From the NCBI RefSeq assembly GCF_000015565.1, contig NC_008786.1:2914001-2978000 (forward strand): a DNA stretch of 64,000 bases, given 5' to 3'. The stretch comes from Verminephrobacter eiseniae EF01-2 (GTDB lineage: Bacteria; Pseudomonadota; Gammaproteobacteria; Burkholderiales; Burkholderiaceae_C). Within the stretch, counting starts at the first letter, position 1, and each line of letters starts with the position of its first letter. Shown piece by piece: positions 48,276-57,452 of the stretch. The translations under genes were made by a program, and so were the position numbers. Under the pieces are notes generated by a model that was given only the letters and a program-made list of their open reading frames with translations, was not told the DNA's origin and searched no databases.

Positions 48276-49763
48276 TCACAGCAACACGATGTCGTACTGC
48301 TCTTGCCCCATCGCGCTTTCGGCCTGTAGCGAGATGGGTTTGCCGATGAAGTCGATCAGGCCCGCCAAATGCTGGCTTTCCTCGTCGAGCAGTTGCTCGA
48401 TCACCCGTGCCGAGGCCACCACCCGGAACTCGCGCGGGTTGAACTGGCGGGCTTCGCGCAGGATCTCGCGCAGGATGTCGTAGCACACGCTGCGCGCGGT
48501 CTTCACGCTGCCCTTGCCCTGGCAGGCCGCGCAAGGCTCGCACAGCATATGGGCCAGGGATTCGCGGGTGCGCTTGCGCGTCATCTCCACCAGGCCCAGT
48601 TGCGAGAAGCCGCCGGCCATGGTCTTGACGCGGTCGCGTGCGAGCTGTTTTCTGAACTCGGTCAGCACGGCCTCCTGGTGGCCGCCCTGCGCCATGTCGA
48701 TGAAGTCGACGATGATGATGCCGCCCAGGTTGCGCAGCCGCAGTTGGCGCGCGATGGCCTGCGCGGCCTCCAGGTTGGTCTTGAAGATGGTGTCGTCGAA
48801 GTTGCGCACACCGACGAAGCCGCCGGTGTTCACGTCGATGGTGGTCAGCGCCTCGGTCTGGTCGACGATCAGGTAGCCGCCCGATTTCAGATCGACCCGG
48901 CGGCCCAGCGCCTTGGCCACTTCTTCGTCAATGGCGTACAGGTCGAAGATCGGCCGCTCTCCCTTGTAATGCTGCAGCTTGCCGGCAGCAGCGGGCATGA
49001 ACTCCTGGCCAAAGGCGTGCAGGCGCTGGAACTGCTCCAGCGAATCGATCCGGATGCTCTGCGTCTGCTCGCCCACCAGGTCGCGCAGCACGCGCTGCAG
49101 CAGGAACAGGTCCTGGTGCAGCAGCGATCGGGCAGGCAGTTTGAGCGCCGCCTCCTTGATGAGCGCCCAGGTCTTGCGCAGGTAGGCGATGTCCTCGGCC
49201 AGTTCGGCGTCGCTGGAATCCTCGCCATTGGTGCGCAGGATGAAGCCGCCGCCACCGCCCGTGGTCTTGTCGCCCACCAGCGCTTGCAGCCGCGCGCGCA
49301 GCGCGTCGCGCTCGGCGCCGGGGATTTTTTGCGACACGCCCACATGGTCGTCCTGCGGCTGAAACACCAGCAGGCGGCCGGCAATGCTGATCTGCGTGGA
49401 CAGGCGCGCGCCCTTGGTGCCAATGGGCTCCTTGATGACCTGCACCATCAGCGCCTGGCCATCGAACACCTGTTTTTCGATCGGTACCTGCGGCTGGCCC
49501 TTGCGGGCGAACAGGGGCGCTTCGCCGTCGGGCTGGCGCTGCCACAGATCGGCCACATGCAAAAAGGCCGCGCGTTCCAACCCGATGTCGATGAAGGCGG
49601 ACTGCATGCCCGGCAGCACGCGCGCGACCTTGCCCAGGTAGATGTTGCCGACCAGGCCGCGTTCGAGCGTGCGCTCGATGTGCAGTTCCTGCACCGCGCC
49701 GTGCTCGACCACGGCGACACGGGTCTCCTGCGGCGACCAGTTGATCAGGATGTCTTGTTGCAT
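48276..49763 (-). CDS. rng: Ribonuclease G
   Basis: The 495-residue endoribonuclease has an S1 domain near the N-terminus (GNIYLGKVARVLPGMQSAFI), the catalytic Asp motifs TTIDVNTGGFVG and GGIIIVDFIDM, and a zinc-link CEPCAAC. It processes 16S rRNA 5' ends and degrades some mRNAs. Length matches RNase G rather than the longer RNase E. It follows maf on the same strand, a common Burkholderiales order. Confidence 0.96.
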   Translation of the reverse strand: MQQDILINWSPQETRVAVVEHGAVQELHIERTLERGLVGNIYLGKVARVLPGMQSAFIDIGLERAAFLHVADLWQRQPDGEAPLFARKGQPQVPIEKQVFDGQALMVQVIKEPIGTKGARLSTQISIAGRLLVFQPQDDHVGVSQKIPGAERDALRARLQALVGDKTTGGGGGFILRTNGEDSSDAELAEDIAYLRKTWALIKEAALKLPARSLLHQDLFLLQRVLRDLVGEQTQSIRIDSLEQFQRLHAFGQEFMPAAAGKLQHYKGERPIFDLYAIDEEVAKALGRRVDLKSGGYLIVDQTEALTTIDVNTGGFVGVRNFDDTIFKTNLEAAQAIARQLRLRNLGGIIIVDFIDMAQGGHQEAVLTEFRKQLARDRVKTMAGGFSQLGLVEMTRKRTRESLAHMLCEPCAACQGKGSVKTARSVCYDILREILREARQFNPREFRVVASARVIEQLLDEESQHLAGLIDFIGKPISLQAESAMGQEQYDIVLL

Positions 49764-49817
49764 GGCGGCCGGGGGGCGTGGTGGGGTTGCGGCAGGGTTG
49801 CTCTGGGGATGCAGTGG

Positions 49818-50432
49818 TTATGGCGACAAGCCCGCCGCGCGCAGCAACTGTGCGGTCTCGTACAGGGGCAGGCCCATGATGCCTGAATAGCTGCCCGCCA
49901 GGTGTTGCACAAACGCTGCCGCCCGCCCCTGTATGCCGTAGGCCCCGGCCTTGCCCAGCGGTTCGCCGGTGGCCACATAGGCGGCGATCTGCGCCGGCGT
50001 CAGCGCGGCAAAAGTCACGCGCGACACGGACAGCGCCGTCAGGCGCCGGGGGCCTGCCTGCAAGGCCACGGCGGTGAGCACGCGGTGCGCGCGCCCGGCC
50101 AGCGCGCCCAGCATGCGGGCCGCGTGCGCCGCACCATCGGGCTTGCCATGGATGCTGCGGCCCAGGGCCACCGTGGTGTCGGCGCACAGGACAGGGGCCT
50201 GCGGCAGGGCACGGCGCGCGTGGCGGGCCATGGCCGCATCGAGTTTCAAGCCCGTCACGCGCTCCACGTAGCGGATCGGCGCCTCGCCGGGCAGCGGCGC
50301 TTCGAGCGCCTCGGCGTCTTGCTCATCCGCGTCGCCCGGGTCGGGGACGAGCAACTCATGCCGCAGGCCCAACTGTTCGAGCAGTTGGCGGCGGTGCGGG
50401 CTTTGGGAGGCCAGGTAGATGAAATCAGACAT
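49818..50432 (-). CDS. maf: Maf/YhdE-type nucleoside triphosphate pyrophosphatase
   Basis: The 204-residue protein has the Maf signatures IYLASQSPHRRQLLEQLG, CADTTVALGR, GKPDGAAHAARML and GKAGAYGIQGRAA with AGSYSGIMGLPL. Family members hydrolyse non-canonical or methylated NTPs such as dTTP/UTP-type substrates and are linked to septum formation control. The start is the ATG directly before SDFIYLASQSP. Upstream lies the 60-bp repeat array instead of close coupling to rlmH. Confidence 0.93.
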   Translation of the reverse strand: MSDFIYLASQSPHRRQLLEQLGLRHELLVPDPGDADEQDAEALEAPLPGEAPIRYVERVTGLKLDAAMARHARRALPQAPVLCADTTVALGRSIHGKPDGAAHAARMLGALAGRAHRVLTAVALQAGPRRLTALSVSRVTFAALTPAQIAAYVATGEPLGKAGAYGIQGRAAAFVQHLAGSYSGIMGLPLYETAQLLRAAGLSP

Positions 50433-50535
50433 CGACAGATTTTGAAGAACGAGGGGAACTGGTGGCGACACAGCGGAGCTGCCGCGAGCCGATCTTGCAG
50501 CAGCCATGGAACATGCCGCCGCCGCCAAGCCGCGC

Positions 50536-50727
50536 ATGAGCGCCGCCCGGCCGCCCGAAGGCGCTCATACCGTGGCCGAAGGCGAAGGTGCTCCATCCTT
50601 CGCCGCCCGGCCGCCCGAAGGCGCTCATACCGCAGCCGAAGGCGAAGGTGCTCCATCCTGCGCCGCCCGGCCGCCCGAAGGCGCTCATACCGTAGCCGAA
50701 GGCGAAGGTGCTCCAGTGAGCGCCGCC
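50536..50727. repeat. Tandem array of a 60-bp repeat (three units plus a partial fourth)
   Basis: Units start at 50536, 50596 and 50656, with the first 12 bases of a fourth at 50716. They differ at only a few positions per unit. The array stays open in one plus-strand frame (ARPPEGAHTVAEGEGAP) and in a minus-strand frame (MEHLRLRPRYERLRAAGR), since 60 is a multiple of three. It ends one base before the rlmH stop and fills most of the maf-rlmH gap. A single copy forms the start of nrtD at 18795. Confidence 0.92.
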
Positions 50728-50728
50728 G

Positions 50729-51196
50729 TCATTCGCGATGGTACGGGTGCCCGGCATGGAGCGACCAGGCGCGGTAGAGCTGCTCGATGAGCAGCACACG
50801 CACCAGAGCGTGGGGCAGGGTCAGGTCCGACAGGCGGATGCGCTCGTGCGCGGCCTGGCGCAAGGCCGGGTCCAGCCCGTCGGGCCCGCCGACGAGCAGC
50901 GCCACCGTGTCGCCGACCAACTGCCAGCCCCGCAGCCGTTCGGCCAAGGCCAGGGTGGTCAGACGGGTGCCGCGCTCGTCCAGCGCCACCACCTGCGCGC
51001 CGCGCGGGATGGCCGCCTCGATACGCCCGCGCTCGGCAGCAAGCAGGCTCGCCAGCGTCTTGCCGGCACGCGGCTCGGTCTTGACCGCCTTGAGCTCCAG
51101 CTTGAGTTCGGGCGGCAAGCGTTTGGCGTAGTCGTTGCATGCCGTCTGCGCCCAATCAGGCACCCGCTGCCCGACGGCGACGATCAGCAGCTTCAT
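50729..51196 (-). CDS. rlmH: 23S rRNA (pseudouridine1915-N3)-methyltransferase
   Basis: The 155-residue SPOUT methyltransferase has the SAM-knot segments [15 protein letters not shown] and the C-terminal [20 protein letters not shown] with GHPYH. It methylates pseudouridine 1915 in helix 69 of the ribosome. It lies 24 bases after rsfS. The 60-bp repeat array abuts its stop codon. Confidence 0.96.
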   Translation of the reverse strand: MKLLIVAVGQRVPDWAQTACNDYAKRLPPELKLELKAVKTEPRAGKTLASLLAAERGRIEAAIPRGAQVVALDERGTRLTTLALAERLRGWQLVGDTVALLVGGPDGLDPALRQAAHERIRLSDLTLPHALVRVLLIEQLYRAWSLHAGHPYHRE

Positions 51197-51220
51197 CGGG
51201 GCGAATCGAGGGCGGCCGGT

Positions 51221-51922
51221 TCAGCCCTTGCGGGCCGCAGCCTTTTTGCGCGCCGGCCTTGCCGTGGCGCCTGCCTTGGCGGCCGGCCTGTTCGCGCCAG
51301 AGGGCCTGATCACGATGGTCTCGATGGCGGCCTTCCTTGCGGTGGTGGTTTTGCCGGCCGGCTTGCCAGCGGGCCTGGCGGGCGCTTTCTTCGCCGGTTT
51401 GGCCGCAGATGGGGTCACAGGCTTCGCCGCAGTCCTGGCCACGATTTTCCTGGCCGGGGCCTTGGCTGCCGCTTTGCGGGCCGGTTTCTGGTCTGCGGCC
51501 TGCGCGGTCGTGCCGCCGGACGAGGGCGAGAAGGGTTTGGCCGCGCCGAGCTTGATGCGCACCGGTTTGTCACCCCAGAGATCTTCCAGACGGTAGTACT
51601 GGCGGATGGCGGGCTGCATGATATGCGCCACGGCGGCACCGCAGTCGACGATGATCCATTCGCCGTTGTCCTCGCCTTCGGTGCGCGGCTTGGCAAAACC
51701 GGCTTCACGCACCGCGTCGCGCACGCTGGCGGCCAGCGCCTTGGTCTGGCGGTTGGAACTGCCCGATGCCACGATGACCCGCTCGAACAGTGGCGACAGA
51801 TGCTCGGTGTTGAAGACCTGTATGTCTTGCGCCTTGACGTCTTGCAGGCCATCGACAATGGCGCGCTGGAGCTTGGCGAGGTTCTTCCGGGCGGCGGTTT
51901 CCGATGGGGTGGAGGCGGTCAT
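51221..51922 (-). CDS. rsfS: Ribosomal silencing factor RsfS with a long basic tail
   Basis: Residues 1-125 are RsfS/YbeB (AIVDGLQDVKAQDIQVFNTE; VIVASGSSNRQTKALAASV; WIIVDCGAAVAHIM), which blocks joining of ribosomal subunits during starvation. The remaining 100 or so residues are a Lys/Ala/Pro-rich histone-H1-like tail (KPARKAAAKAPARKIVART; AKPAKKAPARPAGKPAGK). Most RsfS proteins end near residue 120. nadD, which usually precedes rsfS, is absent; the next gene upstream is divergent. Confidence 0.93.
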   Translation of the reverse strand: MTASTPSETAARKNLAKLQRAIVDGLQDVKAQDIQVFNTEHLSPLFERVIVASGSSNRQTKALAASVRDAVREAGFAKPRTEGEDNGEWIIVDCGAAVAHIMQPAIRQYYRLEDLWGDKPVRIKLGAAKPFSPSSGGTTAQAADQKPARKAAAKAPARKIVARTAAKPVTPSAAKPAKKAPARPAGKPAGKTTTARKAAIETIVIRPSGANRPAAKAGATARPARKKAAARKG

Positions 51923-52110
51923 CAGGTGGTGCGGTCAAGGCAATGGGAAGGGGGGAAATATAGCGTGCAGCCGGCGCGGCCTCGGCCCGGCCACGCCTGC
52001 GCACCTACCGCGCGCTGCATGCCGGCAGCGGCAGGCACGCATCATACGTTGACGGCGCAGCGCGCCGTCTGCGCGACAATGCGCCCAGCCCCATCCCCGA
52101 AAGGCACATA

Positions 52111-53310
52111 GTGAAAGAGACCGCACCCCTGCAACTGCAACTCGAGCGCTTCCTGCCCGACGACGGCTATGCCGGCACGCTGGTGGCGCGGGTTTGGCGC
52201 CCCGACGTGCAAGGCCCCTCGGTGGTGGCCTTGCGCGCCTCGGGCGTCTACGACCTGAGCGCCGATTACCCGACGATGAGCAGCTTGCTCGACCAACCCG
52301 AGCCGGCGCGCTGCGTGCACCTGGCCCCGGGCCAGCGCTTGGGCAGCGTCCAGGAGATTCTGGCGCACAGCGACGAAGCCCTGCGCCATCTGCAAAAGCC
52401 CTTTTTCCTCGCCCCCTGCGACCTGCAAGTGGTCAAGGCTGCGGGAGTGACCTTTGCCGCCAGCCTGATCGAACGGCTGATCGAGGAGCAGGCCGACGGC
52501 GACCCGGCCAAGGCCCAGCAGGTTCGTGCGCAAATGGTCGCCAAGGTGGGCACCGACCTGTCAGCGCTCAAGCCCGGCTCGCCGCAGGCGATGGCGTTGA
52601 AACAGCACCTGAAAGCCCAGGGCCTGTGGTCACAGTACCTGGAAGTCGGCATCGGGCCCGACGCCGAGATATTTGGCAAGGCGCCGGTGTTGTCGTCGGT
52701 GGGCACCGGTGCCGACATCGGCATCCGCGCCGACTCCACCTGGAACAACCCGGAGCCCGAGGTGGTGCTGGCCGTCGACGGGCGCGCCCGCATCGTCGGT
52801 GCAACGCTCGGCAACGACGTGAACCTGCGCGACCTGGAAGGCCGCAGCGCGCTGCTGCTGTCCAAGGCCAAGGACAACAACGCCTCCTGCGCGATCGGCC
52901 CGTACATCCGGCTGTTCGACGCCAGCTTTGGCCTGGCAGATGTGCGCCGCGAGCAGGTCGACCTGCGCGTCGATGGCCCGGAAGGCTTTGTGCTGCAAGG
53001 CATGAATTCGATGCAGTTCATCAGCCGCGAGCCGCAAGACCTGGTCGAGCAGGCGACCGCCGCGCACCAGTACCCCGACGGCTTCATGCTGTTTCTGGGC
53101 ACGCTGTTCGCGCCCACGCAGGACCGCGATGAACCCGGCGGCGGTTTCACCCACAAGCTGGGCGACCGGGTCGCGATCCGCAGCGCCCATTTGGGTGAGC
53201 TGTGCAACCGCGTGAATCTGAGCGAAAAAGCCGCGCCATGGACCTTCGGCCTGCGCGCCTTCATCAACAACCTGGCCGCACGCGGGCTGTTGGCGCAGCG
53301 GGCGTTGTAG
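52111..53310 (+). CDS. Fumarylacetoacetate hydrolase family protein
   Basis: The 399-residue protein has a C-terminal FAH domain: GIGPDAEIFGKAPVLSSV, STWNNPEPEVVLAVDGR, with the metal-binding Glu pair, and GNDVNLRDLEGRSALLLSKA. The N-terminal 100 residues (FLPDDGYAGTLVARVWRP) are typical of a longer FAH subgroup found in Burkholderiales that probably cleaves or dehydrates sugar-acid derived 2-keto acids. The start is a GTG after GAAAGG. It is divergent from rsfS and stands alone; the exact reaction is unknown. Confidence 0.85.
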   Translation: MKETAPLQLQLERFLPDDGYAGTLVARVWRPDVQGPSVVALRASGVYDLSADYPTMSSLLDQPEPARCVHLAPGQRLGSVQEILAHSDEALRHLQKPFFLAPCDLQVVKAAGVTFAASLIERLIEEQADGDPAKAQQVRAQMVAKVGTDLSALKPGSPQAMALKQHLKAQGLWSQYLEVGIGPDAEIFGKAPVLSSVGTGADIGIRADSTWNNPEPEVVLAVDGRARIVGATLGNDVNLRDLEGRSALLLSKAKDNNASCAIGPYIRLFDASFGLADVRREQVDLRVDGPEGFVLQGMNSMQFISREPQDLVEQATAAHQYPDGFMLFLGTLFAPTQDRDEPGGGFTHKLGDRVAIRSAHLGELCNRVNLSEKAAPWTFGLRAFINNLAARGLLAQRAL

Positions 53311-53372
53311 GGCGATGCGGCCTCGATCTGCCCGGCCACCGGAATCCCGCCCGCAGCGGCAGACTCCAAAAA

Positions 53373-56183
53373 TCAGGAATCTTCAAACTCCGCGCTCCTG
53401 AACTTCAGCACGTTGCAGTTCTCCCTGACGGCGCGCTGTAGCCCCTCATCGAACCCGGTGTCCGAGTTGGCCCGAATCTCGATAGTGATGCTGACATTGA
53501 CGCCGAAGCGCGAGGTGAATTGCCGGACGACCTCGTCGTCCAGACTGGCAAACTGCTCCTTGGCGCGGAGCGGGTTGATCTCGATGCTGCTGTAGAAGCG
53601 CTTCCTGACCGATGGCGGAGCGTCGTCAGCGGGACGGGCTGGACCCTTGGCCCGTGGCAGGCTTGCATCGGGGCCAGTGGTGCCCGGTGCAGGCTCCATG
53701 GCCCTTGCAGCGGCATCTCGTTGGGCATACCCGGCAGCAGTGACTGGTTCGACCAACAGCAGCGATGAATCCAGGGACGGCGAGGCACGCCTGCCGAAAC
53801 TGAAGCCGACATAGCGCCCGTCTTCCTTGCCCTGCGCGAAGCCGAAGAACTCCCGGCTTTCTGCGCCTGCCGCCAGCGTTCGCTGAAAAACCGCGTCGTC
53901 CTTCAGGCGCGGCAGGTAGAGTTGCTGGCAACTCTGCTGCCATACGTTCAGGGCGCTGGTGTCCTTGGCATCGTCCTTCCAGAACCAGTCCTTCAGCACC
54001 TTGGCCAGATGGATCGGCGCCCACTCGCTGATGAGCAGCTCATTTTCCTTGAGCACGCGCTCGATTTCCTGCGACCAGTTCTGCGCGCCGGGGTTGAGCG
54101 GGAAATGCTCCCACTTCACTTCGGACAGGCCCCCGCCTTTCCCATTCATGGGGCGGGCTTCCTGCACCGGCGCGAGCAGCCACTTGCAGGTCTCGCGGAT
54201 CATGCGCCGCACCGTTTCCTCAGCCTGCTCCAGGCTGGCTTGCGCCTGCTTGGCCATCAGGTTGTCGAGGACGATGCGGTTGTCCTTGTAGTCGCTGACG
54301 ATGCTGCGCCAAGCCAGGTGCGTGCGAACGTGATCCTTCAGGCGGCCCACGCTATCGTAGTCCGCCGCCAGGAAGATCAGGCGGTTCTGCTTGAAGCGCG
54401 GCTGCTCGCCACGCTGGTTCAGAATCTCGGTCGCGCGCTCGATGGCCAGGCTCTGGCCGCTCTTGCTGAAGGCCGCGTCCGGCGGCAGCACCACCAACCG
54501 CAGCGCCCAGTCGTCGGGCACATCGCCGCTGCCGGTGAAGATGTGGATGCCGCCGAACACGTCGCGGGCAAAGCTCTTTTGCACGCGCTCGCGGATGGAG
54601 GGGAACAGGTCCTCCCTGTCCTGAAAGCGGCGCTTGCGTTCTTCCATCTCGCGCCGCAGGTTCGGGCGCGTGTCCAGCCAGAAGCGGTTGTTGGCGGCGT
54701 TCAGATAGTGCAGCCGGTCGCCCAGGCGCCGCAGCGCGTCCTTGAACAGGCCGGGTTGCTGTCCCGGCTGGGCCACGCCCAGGATCACGCGCTCCAGTTC
54801 CAGACCGCGCACACCCTGGCTGGATGTGCTGGGCGCGCTGCCCAGAAAGATCGCGCGCGCCGTGCGGCGGCAGGCTTGCACGCTGCCGAAACGGGTGTCC
54901 TTGTTCTCGATCTCCCAGGTCTCCGAACGCTCGCCGTCCACATCGCGCTCGATCACCGGCGGCCAGCCCTGCGGCAGGTAGTAAAGCACCTCGTTCAGCG
55001 TGTCGGCATCCATCAGCGGAAAGCTGCCGGACATGATCAGCAGGTCGTTGTTGCCATCCTTCCACAAGCGGTGAATCACCTTCGCCATCAGCTTCAGCAC
55101 GCCGCGTGTGCGCTGGAAGTTGTCCAACGTCGACCAGTCCTCGTACAGGCGGTCGAACACCTCGGGGTGGATGGGGTAGGCGTGCGTCAAGCGCTTCAGG
55201 TACTTGCTGTCCTGCGTTTCCTGCGGGAAGTCGTCGCGGTTGTCGATGTAGTAGTCCGCGAAGGCCCGGCAGACCGATTCCAGCGCCAACGGGTCGTTGG
55301 TGCTGGAAAACAGCCGCCGGCGCACGATCTCGAACGCCTCCTCGGTGGCCACCGGTTTCCACAGCGCCTGAATCCGGCCAAAGTAGTGCGACAGCGAATC
55401 CAGCGCCTTCTCGCCGCGCTGACTGCCGGCCTCCTTCGCGGACTCCTGCAGCGAGGCCAGCAGCACGGCGGTCGGCACGGCCTTCAGGGCTTCCGTCAGC
55501 GCCTGCACGAAGCTGAGGTTGGAATCGAAGCTGCCGCCCGTCAGCGCCTTGCCCTCCTCGAACTGGCGCACATAGGCCACCAACTCGTCGATCAGGATCA
55601 CGCAGGGCGCATGGCGGCCCAGCAGATCGGCCAGCACATCCTTGCCCGGCGAGGTGCCCGAGGCGTCGGCATCCGCCACCAGCGCGTAGCCCGGCGCCCC
55701 GCCCAGTTGCCAGGCCAGGTCGCCCCACAGCGTGCGGATGCTCTGCCCATCCCTGACCACAGCCTGGTTGGGCGAGGACTTGATGCCGTCCAGCACGGCG
55801 ACGCGCGCGCGGGGCAGTTCGGTCACGCCCGCCGCATCGAGGATGGCGGGCACGCCCTGCAAATCGCTGGCAGGTGCTTCGCCCTTGGCGAGGTGGTAGA
55901 CCGCCAGCATGGTGTGCGTCTTGCCGCCGCCAAAAGCGGTTTGCAACTGAATCACCGGGTCGCCACCTCGGCCAGACAAACGCTTGACCACCGAATCGAG
56001 CAGCAGGCGCATGCCTTCGGTGATGAAGGTGCGCTGGAAGAACAGCGCCGGGTTCTGGTACTCCGCGTTGGCCGTGCCGGCATGCACGCGCGACAGGTCA
56101 GCCGCAAACTCGGCTTGCTGGAATGTTCCCTTCAGCACATCGTCATGCGGGACGGCGATTTCACGCCAGGGTTTAAGTGTCAT
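53373..56183 (-). CDS. DUF499-type P-loop ATPase of the methylase-linked island
   Basis: The 936-residue protein matches the DUF499 family: [20 protein letters not shown] at the start, Walker [11 protein letters not shown] (82-91), Walker [13 protein letters not shown] (194-205) and [20 protein letters not shown]. The C-terminal 150 residues ([40 protein letters not shown]) form the usual small beta domain. DUF499 proteins are known neighbours of DUF1156 methylases in defence islands; their mechanism is not settled. It is the last gene of a four-gene minus-strand operon and overlaps the AlbA_2 gene by four bases. Confidence 0.85.
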   Translation of the reverse strand: MTLKPWREIAVPHDDVLKGTFQQAEFAADLSRVHAGTANAEYQNPALFFQRTFITEGMRLLLDSVVKRLSGRGGDPVIQLQTAFGGGKTHTMLAVYHLAKGEAPASDLQGVPAILDAAGVTELPRARVAVLDGIKSSPNQAVVRDGQSIRTLWGDLAWQLGGAPGYALVADADASGTSPGKDVLADLLGRHAPCVILIDELVAYVRQFEEGKALTGGSFDSNLSFVQALTEALKAVPTAVLLASLQESAKEAGSQRGEKALDSLSHYFGRIQALWKPVATEEAFEIVRRRLFSSTNDPLALESVCRAFADYYIDNRDDFPQETQDSKYLKRLTHAYPIHPEVFDRLYEDWSTLDNFQRTRGVLKLMAKVIHRLWKDGNNDLLIMSGSFPLMDADTLNEVLYYLPQGWPPVIERDVDGERSETWEIENKDTRFGSVQACRRTARAIFLGSAPSTSSQGVRGLELERVILGVAQPGQQPGLFKDALRRLGDRLHYLNAANNRFWLDTRPNLRREMEERKRRFQDREDLFPSIRERVQKSFARDVFGGIHIFTGSGDVPDDWALRLVVLPPDAAFSKSGQSLAIERATEILNQRGEQPRFKQNRLIFLAADYDSVGRLKDHVRTHLAWRSIVSDYKDNRIVLDNLMAKQAQASLEQAEETVRRMIRETCKWLLAPVQEARPMNGKGGGLSEVKWEHFPLNPGAQNWSQEIERVLKENELLISEWAPIHLAKVLKDWFWKDDAKDTSALNVWQQSCQQLYLPRLKDDAVFQRTLAAGAESREFFGFAQGKEDGRYVGFSFGRRASPSLDSSLLLVEPVTAAGYAQRDAAARAMEPAPGTTGPDASLPRAKGPARPADDAPPSVRKRFYSSIEINPLRAKEQFASLDDEVVRQFTSRFGVNVSITIEIRANSDTGFDEGLQRAVRENCNVLKFRSAEFEDS

Positions 56184-57451
56184 GGCTGGGCCTCCGGATT
56201 CGCTGCCGGAATGACAAGAAGAAGCTCGCTCTGATCAATCATTCGGTAATGTGCTGGCTTGCCGCCAAGTTCGAGCGTCTCGCGCAAGATGATTGGAACA
56301 CCCTCGCCGCGACGATCCATGATGAAGTTCCGATAGGGCGCGAAGCTCGAGTCTTCCATCGGACAACGCGCAAGCAGACTGGCGAGGGCCTCATTGCGCG
56401 CGGATTGACGCTCCACCAGGCTCTCCGTATCCATCGTGTTGGGCAACATGCCCGGTGAATAAATTTCGAGGCGATCCGCAAACAGGCGCAGCCGTACCTT
56501 GGCGCCATGAATCGAGTAATCCCGATGCGCCACGGCATTGGTGATGGCTTCAAACACCGCCCGCATCGAGAACTGCGGCATATCCACACGCCCGCCATGC
56601 TGTTGCTTGAAGGCGGCGACTTGCATGTTCTTGCGCACAAAGGCGCAGGCAGCATGAATTTGCCGATCAAGCGGGCCGGTCATATCGCTTGCATCGATCT
56701 GGTAGGCGGACTCCCCTTGCGGCACCACCGTCGTGCCCTGATACGCAACCGCCTGGATATAGGCAGAAGGCAGAAATTCCTGAGGCCGTTCGCTGCCCAG
56801 CAACAACCCCGCAACCGTTGGCCGCCAAGCTCCATCATCGTCCTGCGCGGCCATCGCCAGCTTGCGCAACGCAACTTCACGCGGCGCTGCGCCTTCGCTC
56901 ACCACGAAACGACGCCACAAGTCTTCGCACAGAGGCTCCAACGTCGCGCCGGGAACGGGCATTTCATCAAACCGGATCAAGCGCGACTGGCTGCGTTGCT
57001 GGAACAGTCGCGCCAGTTGATCTGGAGGAATGGGCCGCCTGGAAGAACCCACGCGCTGCAAATAACCGCCGGGACTTTGATGCACGAACAAGCTGCGCTT
57101 GACCTCGACACGGATGACAGGCTGCTCGATGCCTCCCGCATCGGGCAGGGTCAGGCGCTCGATGATGGGGGCCAGCGGCGGCTTGATGGATTGTTCACAG
57201 GCTTCACGCAGCACAGTCTCCACCGCATCGAGCTTATCCAGTTCGATGCCGATTACTGTACGGCTGGTGTCCTCCACTCCCAGCAACAGCACGCCGCCCG
57301 CGCTATTGGCAAAGGCGGCCAATTCGTTGGCCACCCCATCTTGCGTTGGCCCACGGACTTTGCCTCCGGCGAACTTCACTTCTTTCATCTCCAGAAAACT
57401 GTCTTCGCCCAGACGGATTTTTTCCAGCAGTTCGCTGCGGGTTGCCAACAT
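56180..57451 (-). CDS. AlbA_2/Schlafen-like and GHKL ATPase-domain protein
   Basis: The 423-residue protein begins with an AlbA_2 (Schlafen-type) domain: [13 protein letters not shown] (15-27), [20 protein letters not shown] and the following VED. The C-terminal part has a HATPase_c_4-like N-box [11 protein letters not shown] (302-312) and [16 protein letters not shown] six bases before the ATG decides the start over an in-frame ATG 16 codons upstream. It begins just past the stop of the PHP-SMC gene and overlaps the DUF499 gene by four bases. Such proteins act as regulators or nucleic-acid sensors; here it may be the sensor or switch of the module (inference). Confidence 0.82.
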   Translation of the reverse strand: MLATRSELLEKIRLGEDSFLEMKEVKFAGGKVRGPTQDGVANELAAFANSAGGVLLLGVEDTSRTVIGIELDKLDAVETVLREACEQSIKPPLAPIIERLTLPDAGGIEQPVIRVEVKRSLFVHQSPGGYLQRVGSSRRPIPPDQLARLFQQRSQSRLIRFDEMPVPGATLEPLCEDLWRRFVVSEGAAPREVALRKLAMAAQDDDGAWRPTVAGLLLGSERPQEFLPSAYIQAVAYQGTTVVPQGESAYQIDASDMTGPLDRQIHAACAFVRKNMQVAAFKQQHGGRVDMPQFSMRAVFEAITNAVAHRDYSIHGAKVRLRLFADRLEIYSPGMLPNTMDTESLVERQSARNEALASLLARCPMEDSSFAPYRNFIMDRRGEGVPIILRETLELGGKPAHYRMIDQSELLLVIPAANPEAQP

Positions 57452-57452
57452 C

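Noticed and set aside
50536-50727. Possible CRISPR array
   Set aside because: The 60-bp units are contiguous with no unique spacers, and no cas gene is in the window.
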